From positions 1 to 64,000 of the forward strand of contig CANFCK010000022.1 in assembly GCA_947445035.1 (NCBI GenBank): a DNA stretch of 64,000 bases, written 5' to 3'. The DNA is from Deltaproteobacteria bacterium. Lineage in GTDB: Bacteria > Myxococcota_A > UBA796 > SXON01. Within the stretch, counting starts at the first letter, position 1, and the number at the start of each line of letters is the position of its first letter. This document shows positions 1-8,325 of this stretch, one piece after another. The notes beneath the pieces are model-generated. The model saw nothing but the letters and a program-made list of their open reading frames with translations, made no database searches and was not told where the DNA came from. The translations under genes and the position numbers were made by a program.

Positions 1-117
1 CGCGCTGCCTATCTGGCCTCGACGATCCACGGCCTCGCGCTCGCGCGGATCGACGGCCTCACCAGCCCCGATACGGAACGGGCCCTCGCCCGCGCGCTTC
101 GCGTACCGCGCGGATGA
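1..117 (+). CDS. C-terminal end of an unidentified protein (5' end outside the window)
   Basis: An open frame enters from the left edge and runs 38 codons to a TGA at 115-117. The visible tail is Ala/Leu/Arg-rich and helical (a stretch like IHGLALARIDG, then ERALARAL). Such a tail is compatible with the C-terminal ligand-binding helices of a TetR-type regulator, but it is too short to assign. Codon usage matches neighbouring genes, so it is probably real coding sequence. It converges on the leftward operon whose last remnant ends at 159. Confidence 0.4.
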   Translation, partial: RAAYLASTIHGLALARIDGLTSPDTERALARALRVPRG

Positions 118-158
118 GGCGGGCGCGGGCCCAACCGCCGGCGGACTCCTAGGCCTGC

Positions 159-250
159 CTACGGCACCCCCGACAACTCCCCCACCAAATGCCAAAACCC
201 AAACGCCACGCCCAACGGCGCGGTTCCCTCCCACGTCACCCCGGTCAGGG
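159..250 (-). pseudogene. Detached 3' end of an arylsulfotransferase-like gene
   Basis: In the frame ending at the TAG near 159, the last roughly 29 codons read like the end of the ASST-family protein encoded at 1174-2490. Both share TWE, PLG, AFGF, a His and a terminal ELSGVP in the same spacing. The lipoprotein gene directly upstream (245-1177) ends in another frame about where this similarity begins. Either that gene carries a frameshift that removed its natural tail, or this is the scar of a lost ASST paralogue. The similarity is seen directly; the history is inferred. Confidence 0.6.
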
Positions 251-1177
251 CGCCCCAGACAGCGCCAGCCGTACGACGATTGGCGGGGCAAAACTCAGGC
301 AAGACCTGCAGCCCAGCCACAAGAGCCAGGTGCCGTCTGCGGTGATGCCGGTGAAGGCCGCGCCGTCCTCGTTCTGGAGGCCCTCGGAGGCCGCCGAGGT
401 CTCGCCCTTGACGCTCATCGACCAGCTTTCCACGGCGAGCGATTCGAGCTGGGCGAAGTCCGCTTGCAGCGAGGCGGCATCGAGGTCGAAGCGAGCAACG
501 GTAAGCTGATCGAAGCCGTCGGCGACGACCGGAGCGCCGCGCCCATCGACCGTCAACGCCGCCCAGTCGAAGGTAGGCGTCGCGCCATGGGGGACCACGG
601 CGGCAGCGCCGGCGTCGAGGTCGGCGACCATGGATAGGGCGGGCCTGTCGTTGCGGAACCCGATCTCCCCGACACCTCCCGGCACCGGCGTCAGCAGCTG
701 GAAACTCACGGGCTCCTCGGCGTCGTTGCTCAACAAGAGCAGCCAGGTTCCCGTTCCGCCGATGAGGTATTGTTCGGGCTCGAACTTGCCCCAGAAGGAG
801 ACCAGGTCGTTGAGGTGGACCGACGACTTGTCTGGCGGCGCCCGCCCGAAGGCGTCCAGGGCGATGTCGCCCTGGACCAGGGTGCCCCCCTCGATGGCGT
901 CCAGCACCGCGAGCGGGTCCAGGGCTTGGAGCCACCAGATGTCGATGCCCCCCACGTCGAGCGCGCTCATCGTGTCGCCACGGATGTCCGTGGTGAGGTC
1001 GCCCCAACTGACGATGTTGTCGGCGAGCTCTGCAATCGCCAGGGGCTCCACGGCGAGATCAAGGGTCAGGGCGTAGTTGTCGGCGTCGTCGATGACCACG
1101 GGCGGAGCCTCCGCCTCGGCAGAATCCGTCGCCGAACCGTCCGTACAGGCGAGAATCACCACCAGGCCGAGGCTCAC
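245..1177 (-). CDS. Lipoprotein of unknown function, possibly frameshifted at the 3' end
   Basis: About 310 residues. The GTG start at 1177 is chosen because it overlaps the TGA of the upstream gene (GTGA) and gives a short lipoprotein leader, VSLGLVVILAC, with the lipobox Cys about 11 residues in. The mature protein is acidic, beta-rich and Asp/Ala-rich, with no motif I recognise. The C-terminus (WLLWLGCRSCLSF then IVVRLALSGAP) is unusually hydrophobic. The sequence just downstream resumes an ASST-like tail in another frame, so the present stop may come from a frameshift. It is the last gene of the formate dehydrogenase operon and is presumably anchored in the envelope. Confidence 0.65.
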   Translation of the reverse strand: MSLGLVVILACTDGSATDSAEAEAPPVVIDDADNYALTLDLAVEPLAIAELADNIVSWGDLTTDIRGDTMSALDVGGIDIWWLQALDPLAVLDAIEGGTLVQGDIALDAFGRAPPDKSSVHLNDLVSFWGKFEPEQYLIGGTGTWLLLLSNDAEEPVSFQLLTPVPGGVGEIGFRNDRPALSMVADLDAGAAAVVPHGATPTFDWAALTVDGRGAPVVADGFDQLTVARFDLDAASLQADFAQLESLAVESWSMSVKGETSAASEGLQNEDGAAFTGITADGTWLLWLGCRSCLSFAPPIVVRLALSGAP

Positions 1178-2490
1178 GGCACGCCGGAGAGTTCGGCGAT
1201 GGGGTGGGCGAAGCCAAACGCGCTGCCGAGTGGCGTCGCGGCCTCCCACGTCGCGGCCCCGTCGCCGTCGAGCACGGTCAACCGCCCGGCGCTGCCCCAG
1301 GCGATAAACTGGCCGCCGCCAGGCAGCGGCTCGACGTTGCCGTAGGCCGCGGTGAACACGCTGCGGCCGGCATCGTAGCTCGATCGGCGGGCGAACTCAC
1401 GCTTGCCCATGTCGAGGGTGAACTCCACCGCCTCGCTCCACAACGGCATGGCGTCGAGCGGCCGGTTGTTGAACAGCAGGAAGCCATCCTCGGTCGGAAT
1501 CGGCGTGTGCTGGGGTCCGAAGCCGTCGCTGCCGTTGAGCAGCACGTTCCCATCGGCGCCGCCAACTTGCCCGACAAGCCGGCGCGTTCCGGCATCCACC
1601 AGGAACAAGCATTGGAGTTGGTAGCTCGACAACCAGTAGACGCCTTCGTGCAGGGCGAGGCTGTTCATGTGGGTCCAGTTGGGACCGACCCCTTCCACGA
1701 TCGGGTATTGATCGAGGTTGCCGGGCTGCCGCTCGTCCCACGTGCTCCACACCGTGGTGATCGCGCCCTCGCCGTCCACCGTCACCAGCGCATCGCCTTG
1801 CACGTCCTGCCCCTCGTAGGGGCGGATGTCGAATTGAATGGTCGCGTATCCGCCTTCGGCCAGCTCGATGAAGTCGTGGTGCGCGACGCCCAGGGGCGTG
1901 ACCGTCGCGTCGCCGCCCGCGACTGGGTAGCTGAGCAACGCCACCTCGGGCCCCTCCTGCGCCGGATCGTCTCCCATCGCCAGGACCGACCGACCGTCGA
2001 GGCTCAGCCGCGCTTGCGACAGCGTCACCTGCTCGTCGGAGACCTTGCGCCACCACGACACGCGGCCCTCCCCATCGTACATCGCCACAAAGGTACCGCC
2101 GCCCAGGAGCGGTGCCAAGACGAGGCCGTCGAAGGCGCCGCTGACCGTCAGTTCAGGGATCTCCGCCGGAGCGCGCGTGGGCAGGAAGAGTTGGTCCTCG
2201 GAGACCTCGACCTCGGCGCCGGTCGAAACGGCGCGCCAGTGCCACTCGAAGCCCGCGGCGAGTCCGGCGAGCACCACCATGTGTTGCAGCCCGTCCTCTG
2301 AAGACCAGCCGGTGACCGTCTTCCCATAGGCGTCGTCGCCTCCGTATTCGATCACGGCATCGGCCGGGGTGTCGGTCGTCCACGACGCCGTCAGCGCCGT
2401 TTCGCTCTCCGAATCGAGCGTGGCGGTGGGCTCGAGGGTCGCGACGGCGCCGGAGTCAGTGTCGGTGCATGCGAGGAGGAGTACGAACAT
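1174..2490 (-). CDS. Arylsulfotransferase (ASST)-family lipoprotein
   Basis: About 438 residues. The start ATG at 2490 gives MFVLLLACTD with the lipobox Cys at residue 8; a TTG at 2502 is an alternative. After a short fibronectin-like segment (about residues 30-105) comes a beta-propeller-like domain. It carries the His-containing signatures expected of the ASST family: AHHDF near 205, WTHMNSL near 275 and PQHTPIPTEDG near 330. Family members move sulfuryl groups between phenolic compounds outside the cytoplasm; here substrate and activity are not predictable. It starts 8 bases after fdsD stops and is coupled by GTGA to the next lipoprotein, so it is probably cotranscribed with formate dehydrogenase. 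Its C-terminal 29 residues have a diverged copy at 159-250. Confidence 0.75.
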   Translation of the reverse strand: MFVLLLACTDTDSGAVATLEPTATLDSESETALTASWTTDTPADAVIEYGGDDAYGKTVTGWSSEDGLQHMVVLAGLAAGFEWHWRAVSTGAEVEVSEDQLFLPTRAPAEIPELTVSGAFDGLVLAPLLGGGTFVAMYDGEGRVSWWRKVSDEQVTLSQARLSLDGRSVLAMGDDPAQEGPEVALLSYPVAGGDATVTPLGVAHHDFIELAEGGYATIQFDIRPYEGQDVQGDALVTVDGEGAITTVWSTWDERQPGNLDQYPIVEGVGPNWTHMNSLALHEGVYWLSSYQLQCLFLVDAGTRRLVGQVGGADGNVLLNGSDGFGPQHTPIPTEDGFLLFNNRPLDAMPLWSEAVEFTLDMGKREFARRSSYDAGRSVFTAAYGNVEPLPGGGQFIAWGSAGRLTVLDGDGAATWEAATPLGSAFGFAHPIAELSGVP

Positions 2491-2498
2491 TTTTTGCG

Positions 2499-2783
2499 TC
2501 AATGCCCGGTCGCAGCCATCGGGATGTCGGGTTCTGTCAACTGCTTGTCACCATTTCGGGGCGCCACGCGTACCCGGTGCGCCCGGAGGGAATCGTGCAC
2601 CGATGGCCGCAGCCCGTCGGCCGTTCCCGCATCGACAGCCGCCAGAAGTTCCCGACGCATCCGCGGGTCCCAGAACCGACACAGGTGGCTCGCGATGCCC
2701 TCGAGCACGGCCGCCGGTTCCGGCTCTCCCTCGAAAAATGCGGCGATCTGGTTCGCCATCTTCACCAACTTGGGGACGTTCAC
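2499..2783 (-). CDS. fdsD: NAD-dependent formate dehydrogenase, delta subunit
   Basis: 94 residues, the size expected of FdsD. The N-terminal half carries the family pattern: KLVKMANQIAAFFEG, then HLCRFWDPRMRREL. FdsD is a small accessory subunit of the soluble molybdenum formate dehydrogenase (FdsABG), needed for a mature active enzyme in organisms where it has been studied. The ATG overlaps the fdsA stop by 4 bases (ATGA), so the two are translationally coupled. The C-terminal 30 residues are not conserved-looking. Confidence 0.88.
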   Translation of the reverse strand: MNVPKLVKMANQIAAFFEGEPEPAAVLEGIASHLCRFWDPRMRRELLAAVDAGTADGLRPSVHDSLRAHRVRVAPRNGDKQLTEPDIPMAATGH

Positions 2784-5620
2784 TTCGCCCCGGGCGCCGG
2801 CACGAGCGCCGCCTGGACCGCTTCGATCTCGCCGAACCGGCGCTGCCAGGTGCTGGGCGCTTCGGCCAGCGACACCTGCACCGCGGTGACCTTGTACTCG
2901 GGGCAGTTGGTGGCCCAGTCGGAGTTCTCGGTGGTGACCACGTTGGCGCCGCTCTCGGGGTGATGAAAGGTTGTATAGACGACACCGGGCTGCATCCGCT
3001 CGGTGATCTCGACGTGAAGGGTGGTATCGCCCTGTCGAGACTCAACGCGCACCCGGTCGCCGGCCTGGATTCCCCGCTGCTCGGCGTCGTGCGGGTGCAG
3101 CTCGAGCACGTCCTCGTCGTGCCAGGTGACATTCGCAGTACGCCGGGTCTGCGCGCCGACGTTGTATTGGCTGAGAATGCGCCCGGTGGTGAGCAAAAGC
3201 GGAAACCGGCGGCTGGTGCGCTCTTCGGTCGGCACGTACTCGGTAACCACGAACCGGCCCTTTCCACGGATGAACCGATCAATGTGCATGACCGGCGTTC
3301 CATTGGGCGCGGCATCGTTACACGGCCACTGAACACTGCCGAGCTGGTCAATCTTGTCGTAGCTGACCCCGGTGAAGGTCGGGGTGAGACTGGCGATCTC
3401 GGCCATGATCTGCGAGGGGTGGTCGTAGTGCATGGAGTAGCCCAGCGCCTGCGCGAACCGAACCGTGATTTCCCAGTCGGCGAGTCCCGTCAGCGGCGGC
3501 ATGACCTTGCGAACACGCGAGATGCGCCGCTCCGCATTGGTAAAGGTGCCGTCCTTCTCCAAAAACGACGAACCCGGGAAGAAAACATGCGCGTATTTGG
3601 CGGTCTCGTTAAGGAAAAGGTCCTGGACGATGACACATTCCATCGCTTCCATCGCGGCGGTGACGTGTTGGGTGTCGGGATCGGACTGCACGATGTCTTC
3701 GCCCTGCACGTAGAGCGCCCGAAACGAACCATCGTGCGCCGCGTCGAACATGTTCGGGATGCGCAGCCCCGGCTCGGGGTCGAGGGTCACCCCCCACACG
3801 CCCTCGAAAAGTCCCCGCACCGCGCCATCGCTGACGTGCCGGTAGCCGGGAAGCTCGTGGGGGAAGCTGCCCATGTCGCACGCACCCTGGACGTTGTTCT
3901 GCCCGCGCAGCGGGTTGACCCCCACCCCGTCGCGACCGATGTTGCCCGTGGCCATCGCGAGGTTGGCGATGCCCATGACCATGGTGGAGCCCTGGCTGTG
4001 TTCGGTGACGCCGAGGCCATAGTAGATCGCCCCGTTGCCAGCGCTGCCGTAGAGCCGCGCCGCCCCGCGAACGTCCGCCGCGGGCACGCCCGTGACGGCC
4101 TCGGTCGCTTCCGGCGAGTTCCGGTCCAGCGAAACGAAGGCCTTCCACTTTTCGTACTCCGCCACGTCGCAGCGTTGGTGGATGTAGTCCTCGCGGGCAA
4201 GTCCCTCGGTCACGACCACATGAGCGATGGCGTTGATCAACGCGACGTTGGTGCCCGGTCGGAGCGGGAGGTGGTAGTCGGCCTCGACGTGCGCCGAGCG
4301 TACCAACGCGGTGGCGCGCGGGTCGATGATGATGAGGCGGGCGCCCTGGCGGAGGCGGCGCTTCATCTGCGAGGCGAAGACCGGGTGGGCTTCAGGCGGG
4401 TTGGCGCCGATGACGACGATGCAGTCCGCCTTCATGACCGAATCGAACTGTTGCGTTCCGGCCGACTCGCCGAGTGTCGTCTTCAGCCCATACCCGGTGG
4501 GGGAGTGACAGACGCGGGCGCAGGTGTCGACGTTGTTATTGCCGAAGGCCGCGCGGACCAACTTCTGCACCAGGAAGGTCTCTTCGTTGGTGCAGCGCGA
4601 TGAGGTGATGCCCCCAACCGAACCCCGTCCGTAGGTTGCTTGAATCCGCTTGATTTCGCCGGCGGCGTAGGCAAAGGCCTCCTCCCAACTGACCGAACGC
4701 CAGGGGTCGGTGATCTTCGCCCGGATCATCGGGAGCTTCAGTCGATCGGGGTGCGAGGCGTAGCCCCAGGCGAAGCGGCCCTTCACACAGGAGTGGCCGT
4801 GATTAGCGTGGCCGTCCTTGTTCGGCACCATGCGCACGACCTCGTTGCCCTGCATCTCGGCCCGGAACGAACAGCCGACCCCACAGTACGCACAGGTGGT
4901 GACCACGCTGTGATCGGGCTGGCCGGCGTCGATCACCGACTTTTCCATCAGCGTTGCGGTCGGACACGCTTGGACACACGCGCCGCAGCTGACACACTCC
5001 GACGACAAGAAATTCCCCGCTCCGGCTGCGATCTTCGACCCAAAGCCACGCCCCTCCACGGTCAGCGCGAAGGTGCCCTGGACCTCCTCGCAGGCGCGCA
5101 CACAGCGTGAGCAGACGATGCACTTGGTGGGATCGAAGGTGAAGTAGGGGTTGGACTCGTCCTTTTCGGCCTTGAGGTGATTGTCCCCCTCGTAGCCATA
5201 CCGGACCTCGCGCAGCCCCACGACCCCGGCCATCTCCTGCAGCTCGCAGTTTCCGTTGGCCGGGCAGGTGAGACAATCGAGAGGGTGGTCGGAAATATAA
5301 AGCTCCATCGTGTTGCGACGGAGCTTGGCGATCGCGGGGGACTGGGTGTGGACCTTCATCCCGGGCTCGACCAGCGTGGTGCACGAGGCCGGGAAACCGC
5401 GCCGCCCATCGATCTGCACCACGCACAACCGGCAGGAGCCGAAGGCCTCCAAACTATCGGTCGCGCAGAGCTTGGGGACGCGAACCCCGGCCTCGACGGC
5501 CGCGCGCATCACCGAGGTACCCTTTGGAACCTCGACGCTCACCCCGTCGATTTCGAGGCGAACGGAGTCCGGGTGTACGCGGAGGGGGGTACCGGAGTCG
5601 GGTTCTTTTACGGAGTACAT
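2780..5620 (-). CDS. fdsA: NAD-dependent formate dehydrogenase, molybdenum catalytic (alpha) subunit
   Basis: 946 residues; oxidises formate to CO2 at a bis-MGD molybdenum centre. In order: NuoG-like [2Fe-2S] domain (Cys52, 63, 66, 80); a His-Cys3 cluster (His112, Cys116, 119, 125); two [4Fe-4S] ferredoxin motifs (CIVCSRCVRAC near 167 and CVSCGACVQAC near 209); the enzyme's own [4Fe-4S] site (Cys243, 246, 250, 278); then the molybdopterin and MGD-binding domains. The active-site motif ARVCHSPTG places Cys371-His372 at the metal, encoded by TGT, so this is a Cys rather than a selenocysteine enzyme. The C-terminus is the usual dinucleotide-binding domain. The ATG at 5620 is preceded by GCGAGG. 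It lies 9 bases after fdsB. Confidence 0.96.
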   Translation of the reverse strand: MYSVKEPDSGTPLRVHPDSVRLEIDGVSVEVPKGTSVMRAAVEAGVRVPKLCATDSLEAFGSCRLCVVQIDGRRGFPASCTTLVEPGMKVHTQSPAIAKLRRNTMELYISDHPLDCLTCPANGNCELQEMAGVVGLREVRYGYEGDNHLKAEKDESNPYFTFDPTKCIVCSRCVRACEEVQGTFALTVEGRGFGSKIAAGAGNFLSSECVSCGACVQACPTATLMEKSVIDAGQPDHSVVTTCAYCGVGCSFRAEMQGNEVVRMVPNKDGHANHGHSCVKGRFAWGYASHPDRLKLPMIRAKITDPWRSVSWEEAFAYAAGEIKRIQATYGRGSVGGITSSRCTNEETFLVQKLVRAAFGNNNVDTCARVCHSPTGYGLKTTLGESAGTQQFDSVMKADCIVVIGANPPEAHPVFASQMKRRLRQGARLIIIDPRATALVRSAHVEADYHLPLRPGTNVALINAIAHVVVTEGLAREDYIHQRCDVAEYEKWKAFVSLDRNSPEATEAVTGVPAADVRGAARLYGSAGNGAIYYGLGVTEHSQGSTMVMGIANLAMATGNIGRDGVGVNPLRGQNNVQGACDMGSFPHELPGYRHVSDGAVRGLFEGVWGVTLDPEPGLRIPNMFDAAHDGSFRALYVQGEDIVQSDPDTQHVTAAMEAMECVIVQDLFLNETAKYAHVFFPGSSFLEKDGTFTNAERRISRVRKVMPPLTGLADWEITVRFAQALGYSMHYDHPSQIMAEIASLTPTFTGVSYDKIDQLGSVQWPCNDAAPNGTPVMHIDRFIRGKGRFVVTEYVPTEERTSRRFPLLLTTGRILSQYNVGAQTRRTANVTWHDEDVLELHPHDAEQRGIQAGDRVRVESRQGDTTLHVEITERMQPGVVYTTFHHPESGANVVTTENSDWATNCPEYKVTAVQVSLAEAPSTWQRRFGEIEAVQAALVPAPGAK

Positions 5621-5629
5621 AGAACCTCG

Positions 5630-7165
5630 CTATGCGGGGAGGGGAGGGGCCTTCGGCAGCCCGAAGTCCTCCGGAAAGTGCTGCAGAGCGCTTCTGACCG
5701 GGTAGGGCGTCATGCCGCCCATGGCGCAGAGCGATCCCTGCTCGAGCGTGTCGCAGAGATCGCGTAGCAACGACAACTGCGCGTCGCGACGTGGACCGCC
5801 CGCCACCAGCCGGTCGATGACTTCAACCCCGCGAACCGACCCGATCCGACAGGGCGTGCACTTTCCACACGATTCGATGGCGCAGAACTCCATCGCGTAC
5901 CGGGCCATGACCGCCATGTCGACGGTGTCGTCGAAGACCACGATGCCGCCGTGGCCGATCATGCCGCCAGCCGACGCGAAGGCCTCGTAGTCCAGCGGCG
6001 TGTCGAGGGCGGCGGCGGGCAAATACGGCCCCAGCGGGCCGCCCACCTGCACCGCACGAACGGGACGCCCGGTCGCGGTGCCGCCGCCGAAGTCATAGAT
6101 GAGCTGGCGCAGCGTGAGCCCGAACGGCACCTCGATGAGGCCGCCGTGTTTGATGTTCCCTGCGAGCTGGAACGGGAGCGTCCCGCGGGAGCGACCCATG
6201 CCGAACTCCGCGTAAAACACCCCACCTTGGTCGAGGATCGTCGGAATGGCCGCCAGCGTCAGCACATTGTTGATCACCGTCGGCTGCCCGAAGAGCCCAG
6301 CGACGGCGGGGAGGGGAGGCTTGGGCCTGACCATCCCCCGTTTCCCTTCGAGGCTCTCCAACATCGCGGTCTCTTCCCCGCAGATGTAGGCGCCGGCGCC
6401 ACGCCGGAGGTGGAGGGCAAAGGCCCGCCCGCTGTCGAGTACGTTGGGGCCGAGGAAGCCCGCGCTCGTTGCACGACGCACCGCCTCCCCAAACACCCGC
6501 TCCGCATCCGGGTACTCCGACCGGATGTAGATGAACCCCTGGTCGGCACCGACGGCCAGCCCCGCGATGATCATCCCTTCGATCAGCAGGTACGGATCCC
6601 CCTCCATGACCATGCGGTCCGCGAAGGTGCCCGAATCGCCTTCGTCAGCGTTGCAGGCGATGTACTTCTGGTCGGCCGGCGTCGCCAAAACCGTGCGCCA
6701 CTTGATACCCGCGGGGAAGGCTGCGCCGCCGCGGCCACGAAGCCCCGAGCGGACCACCTCCTCTACGATCGCGGCGCCATCAAGCTGAAGTGCGGCCTTC
6801 AGGCCCCGCCAGCCCCCCGTCGCCGCGTACGCGCCCAGGTCCAGCGGGTCGTGGAGTCCAGCCCGCGCGAAGGTCAGCCGCCGCTGCCCGGCCAGCCAGG
6901 GATGCGTTTGGATGAGACCGTGGCCCAGAGGATGCGCGGCGCCCGTCCGCAGCGACTCGATCAGCGCCGGAACGTCCTCGGTCGCGACCGGCCCGTACGC
7001 CACGCGCCCGGCGGGCGTGTCCACCTCGACCAAGGGCTCGATCCAGAACATGCCCCGCGAGCTGGTTCGGACCACGTCGACAGCAGCGAAGGAACCGAGC
7101 GCAGTCGCGACATCATCCGCGCCCACCGCCCGAGCGGCGGCATCGACGGGAACATAGACCCTCAT
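5630..7165 (-). CDS. fdsB: NAD-dependent formate dehydrogenase, NADH-binding (beta) subunit
   Basis: 511 residues, NuoF-like. The ATG at 7165 (MRVYVPVDAAARAVG) matches the usual FdsB start and overlaps the fdsG stop by 4 bases. An N-terminal thioredoxin-like region covers about 1-120. The FMN/NAD(H) site follows: GRGGAAFPAG at about 144-153 and CGEETAMLESLEG at about 262. The C-terminal [4Fe-4S] cluster has CGKCTPC near 423-429 and a fourth Cys near 470. It passes electrons from the alpha subunit's FeS chain to NAD+. The fusion of a NuoE-like fold with NuoF, next to a separate gamma gene, is the normal Fds arrangement. Confidence 0.95.
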   Translation of the reverse strand: MRVYVPVDAAARAVGADDVATALGSFAAVDVVRTSSRGMFWIEPLVEVDTPAGRVAYGPVATEDVPALIESLRTGAAHPLGHGLIQTHPWLAGQRRLTFARAGLHDPLDLGAYAATGGWRGLKAALQLDGAAIVEEVVRSGLRGRGGAAFPAGIKWRTVLATPADQKYIACNADEGDSGTFADRMVMEGDPYLLIEGMIIAGLAVGADQGFIYIRSEYPDAERVFGEAVRRATSAGFLGPNVLDSGRAFALHLRRGAGAYICGEETAMLESLEGKRGMVRPKPPLPAVAGLFGQPTVINNVLTLAAIPTILDQGGVFYAEFGMGRSRGTLPFQLAGNIKHGGLIEVPFGLTLRQLIYDFGGGTATGRPVRAVQVGGPLGPYLPAAALDTPLDYEAFASAGGMIGHGGIVVFDDTVDMAVMARYAMEFCAIESCGKCTPCRIGSVRGVEVIDRLVAGGPRRDAQLSLLRDLCDTLEQGSLCAMGGMTPYPVRSALQHFPEDFGLPKAPPLPA

Positions 7166-7611
7166 CGTTGCCCCGCGAAGCCCGTGAGGACCTTGTCCAG
7201 GCGCGCCGGGGAGAGGCGGGCGACCAGCTTGCCGTCGATCATCGCGGCCGGGGCGCTGGCGCAGAGGCCCAGACAATACACCGGCTCCACCGTGACATCC
7301 GGCGGCGCGACCCGCTTCAGCTGCAAGGACAGCGCCTCGCCGCCCATGGCCTGGCAGGCTTCGGCCCGACAGAGGCGCACCACGTGCCGCTGGGGCGGGG
7401 CACTGCGGAAGTCATGGTAGAAGCTGATGACCCCGTGGACATCTGCCTGCGAGAGGTTCAGCGCCAACGCGATGGCCGGCACCGCCGCCGGGGGAACGTA
7501 GCCGAGGGCGTCGTGGACGTGGTGCAAAAGCGGCAGGCAGGCGCCCGCGAGGTGAGCACAGGCGGCGATGGCGTCGCGGACGGCAGTGTTTTCGAGGGCG
7601 GACAGGCTCAC
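7162..7611 (-). CDS. fdsG: NAD-dependent formate dehydrogenase, gamma subunit
   Basis: NuoE-like [2Fe-2S] subunit. The frame is open back to a GTG at 7713, but the family begins shortly before the ACLPLLHHVHDALGYVP stretch. I therefore choose the GTG at 7611, preceded by GGTGAG, giving 149 residues. Cluster ligands are Cys81, Cys86, Cys113 and Cys117 in LCRAEAC and VYCLGLC. It mediates electron transfer in the Fds complex. First gene of the leftward fdsGBAD operon; its promoter must lie between about 7612 and the start of the divergent vapB. No fdsC (FdhD-type) maturation gene is in the window. Confidence 0.88.
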   Translation of the reverse strand: MSLSALENTAVRDAIAACAHLAGACLPLLHHVHDALGYVPPAAVPAIALALNLSQADVHGVISFYHDFRSAPPQRHVVRLCRAEACQAMGGEALSLQLKRVAPPDVTVEPVYCLGLCASAPAAMIDGKLVARLSPARLDKVLTGFAGQR

Positions 7612-7713
7612 GATCGACTCACCGGCGCAACGTACCCGATGGAGGGCCCCGGAGCTGGCTTCGTTGGTCCAGATCGGCTGGACGTCACGCATGAGTTTGT
7701 GTAGATTACCCAC

Positions 7714-7917
7714 ATAGCGACCAACTTGGACATCGATCCAGAGCTCCTAGGTCGCGTCCTCAAGTGTGGGAAATACCGCACCAAACGCGAAGCGGTGAAC
7801 ACCGCGCTCCCCGAGCACCTCGGCATGATGCTTCAGCAACAGGCCCTCCTGAACCTCGGCACGTTCGAGTTCGCACCGGGATGGGAGGACAAGAACGTAC
7901 GGCGTGCTGCTCGTTGA
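7714..7917 (+). CDS. vapB: VapB-type antitoxin with no standard start codon at the expected position
   Basis: The product carries the VapB signature IDPELLGRVL...TKREAVNTAL and a Trp-containing acidic C-terminus (FAPGWEDKNVRR) of the kind that occupies the toxin. Homologues begin a few residues before the first beta-strand (pattern MATNLxID). Here that position reads ATA GCG ACC AAC TTG GAC, so the expected ATG is ATA at 7714, with an in-frame TAG at 7702-7704. The only standard start is the TTG at 7726, which would cut into the DNA-binding strand and leave 63 residues. Type II antitoxin, presumably autoregulatory with VapC. It overlaps vapC by 14 bases. Confidence 0.8.
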   Translation: MATNLDIDPELLGRVLKCGKYRTKREAVNTALPEHLGMMLQQQALLNLGTFEFAPGWEDKNVRRAAR

Positions 7918-8317
7918 CACCAGCGCGTTTGTGGACGCGCATCGGCGATCGTCGGGCGAGCACGAGCGGCGATGTCGCGACTATTTGCAGCAGGCCGGCC
8001 AGAACACGCGTCTGACTACCTGTGGCATCTGTGTCCAGGAGATCATGGAGGTCGCGGCAGATGACGCCAACGCCGCGCGTTTGGCCGGGCAAGTCGATGC
8101 GTTTGGTGTCGAGCCCGCGACGCTCGAGGATCACCTCTCGGCGGCCCGTCTTTTCCGAGCGTGCCGTGGGAAGGGCATCACCCCGGGCACCGCCGATGTC
8201 CTCGTCGTCGCGATAGCGCTCCGCATTGGCGCAACTGTTTTTGCGAGTGACGCCGACTTCGAGCACATTCGCCGCGTGGTGGACTTGCCGCTGACGTGCA
8301 TCGTCAAGAATCGCTGA
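7904..8317 (+). CDS. vapC: VapC-type PIN-domain toxin ribonuclease
   Basis: 137 residues from a GTG inside the vapB 3' end. PIN fold with the expected acidic metal ligands: Asp5 (LLVDTSAF), Glu46 (QEIMEV), Asp98 (TADVLVVAIA) and Asp116/Asp118 (FASDADFEHI). All are intact, so the toxin should be active as an Mg-dependent RNase, normally on tRNA or rRNA. The overlap with vapB and the gene order antitoxin-toxin are typical of the family. Confidence 0.92.
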   Translation: MLLVDTSAFVDAHRRSSGEHERRCRDYLQQAGQNTRLTTCGICVQEIMEVAADDANAARLAGQVDAFGVEPATLEDHLSAARLFRACRGKGITPGTADVLVVAIALRIGATVFASDADFEHIRRVVDLPLTCIVKNR

Positions 8318-8325
8318 GCGGGCCC

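Noticed and set aside
4470..4520. Possible selenocysteine formate dehydrogenase
   Set aside because: The active-site codon in ARVCHSPTG is TGT, a normal Cys codon; no TGA interrupts the frame.
2369..4603. A 744-codon plus-strand open frame antisense to fdsA
   Set aside because: Low-complexity His/Arg/Gly-rich translation with no domain; it mirrors the codon-position bias of the real gene on the other strand.
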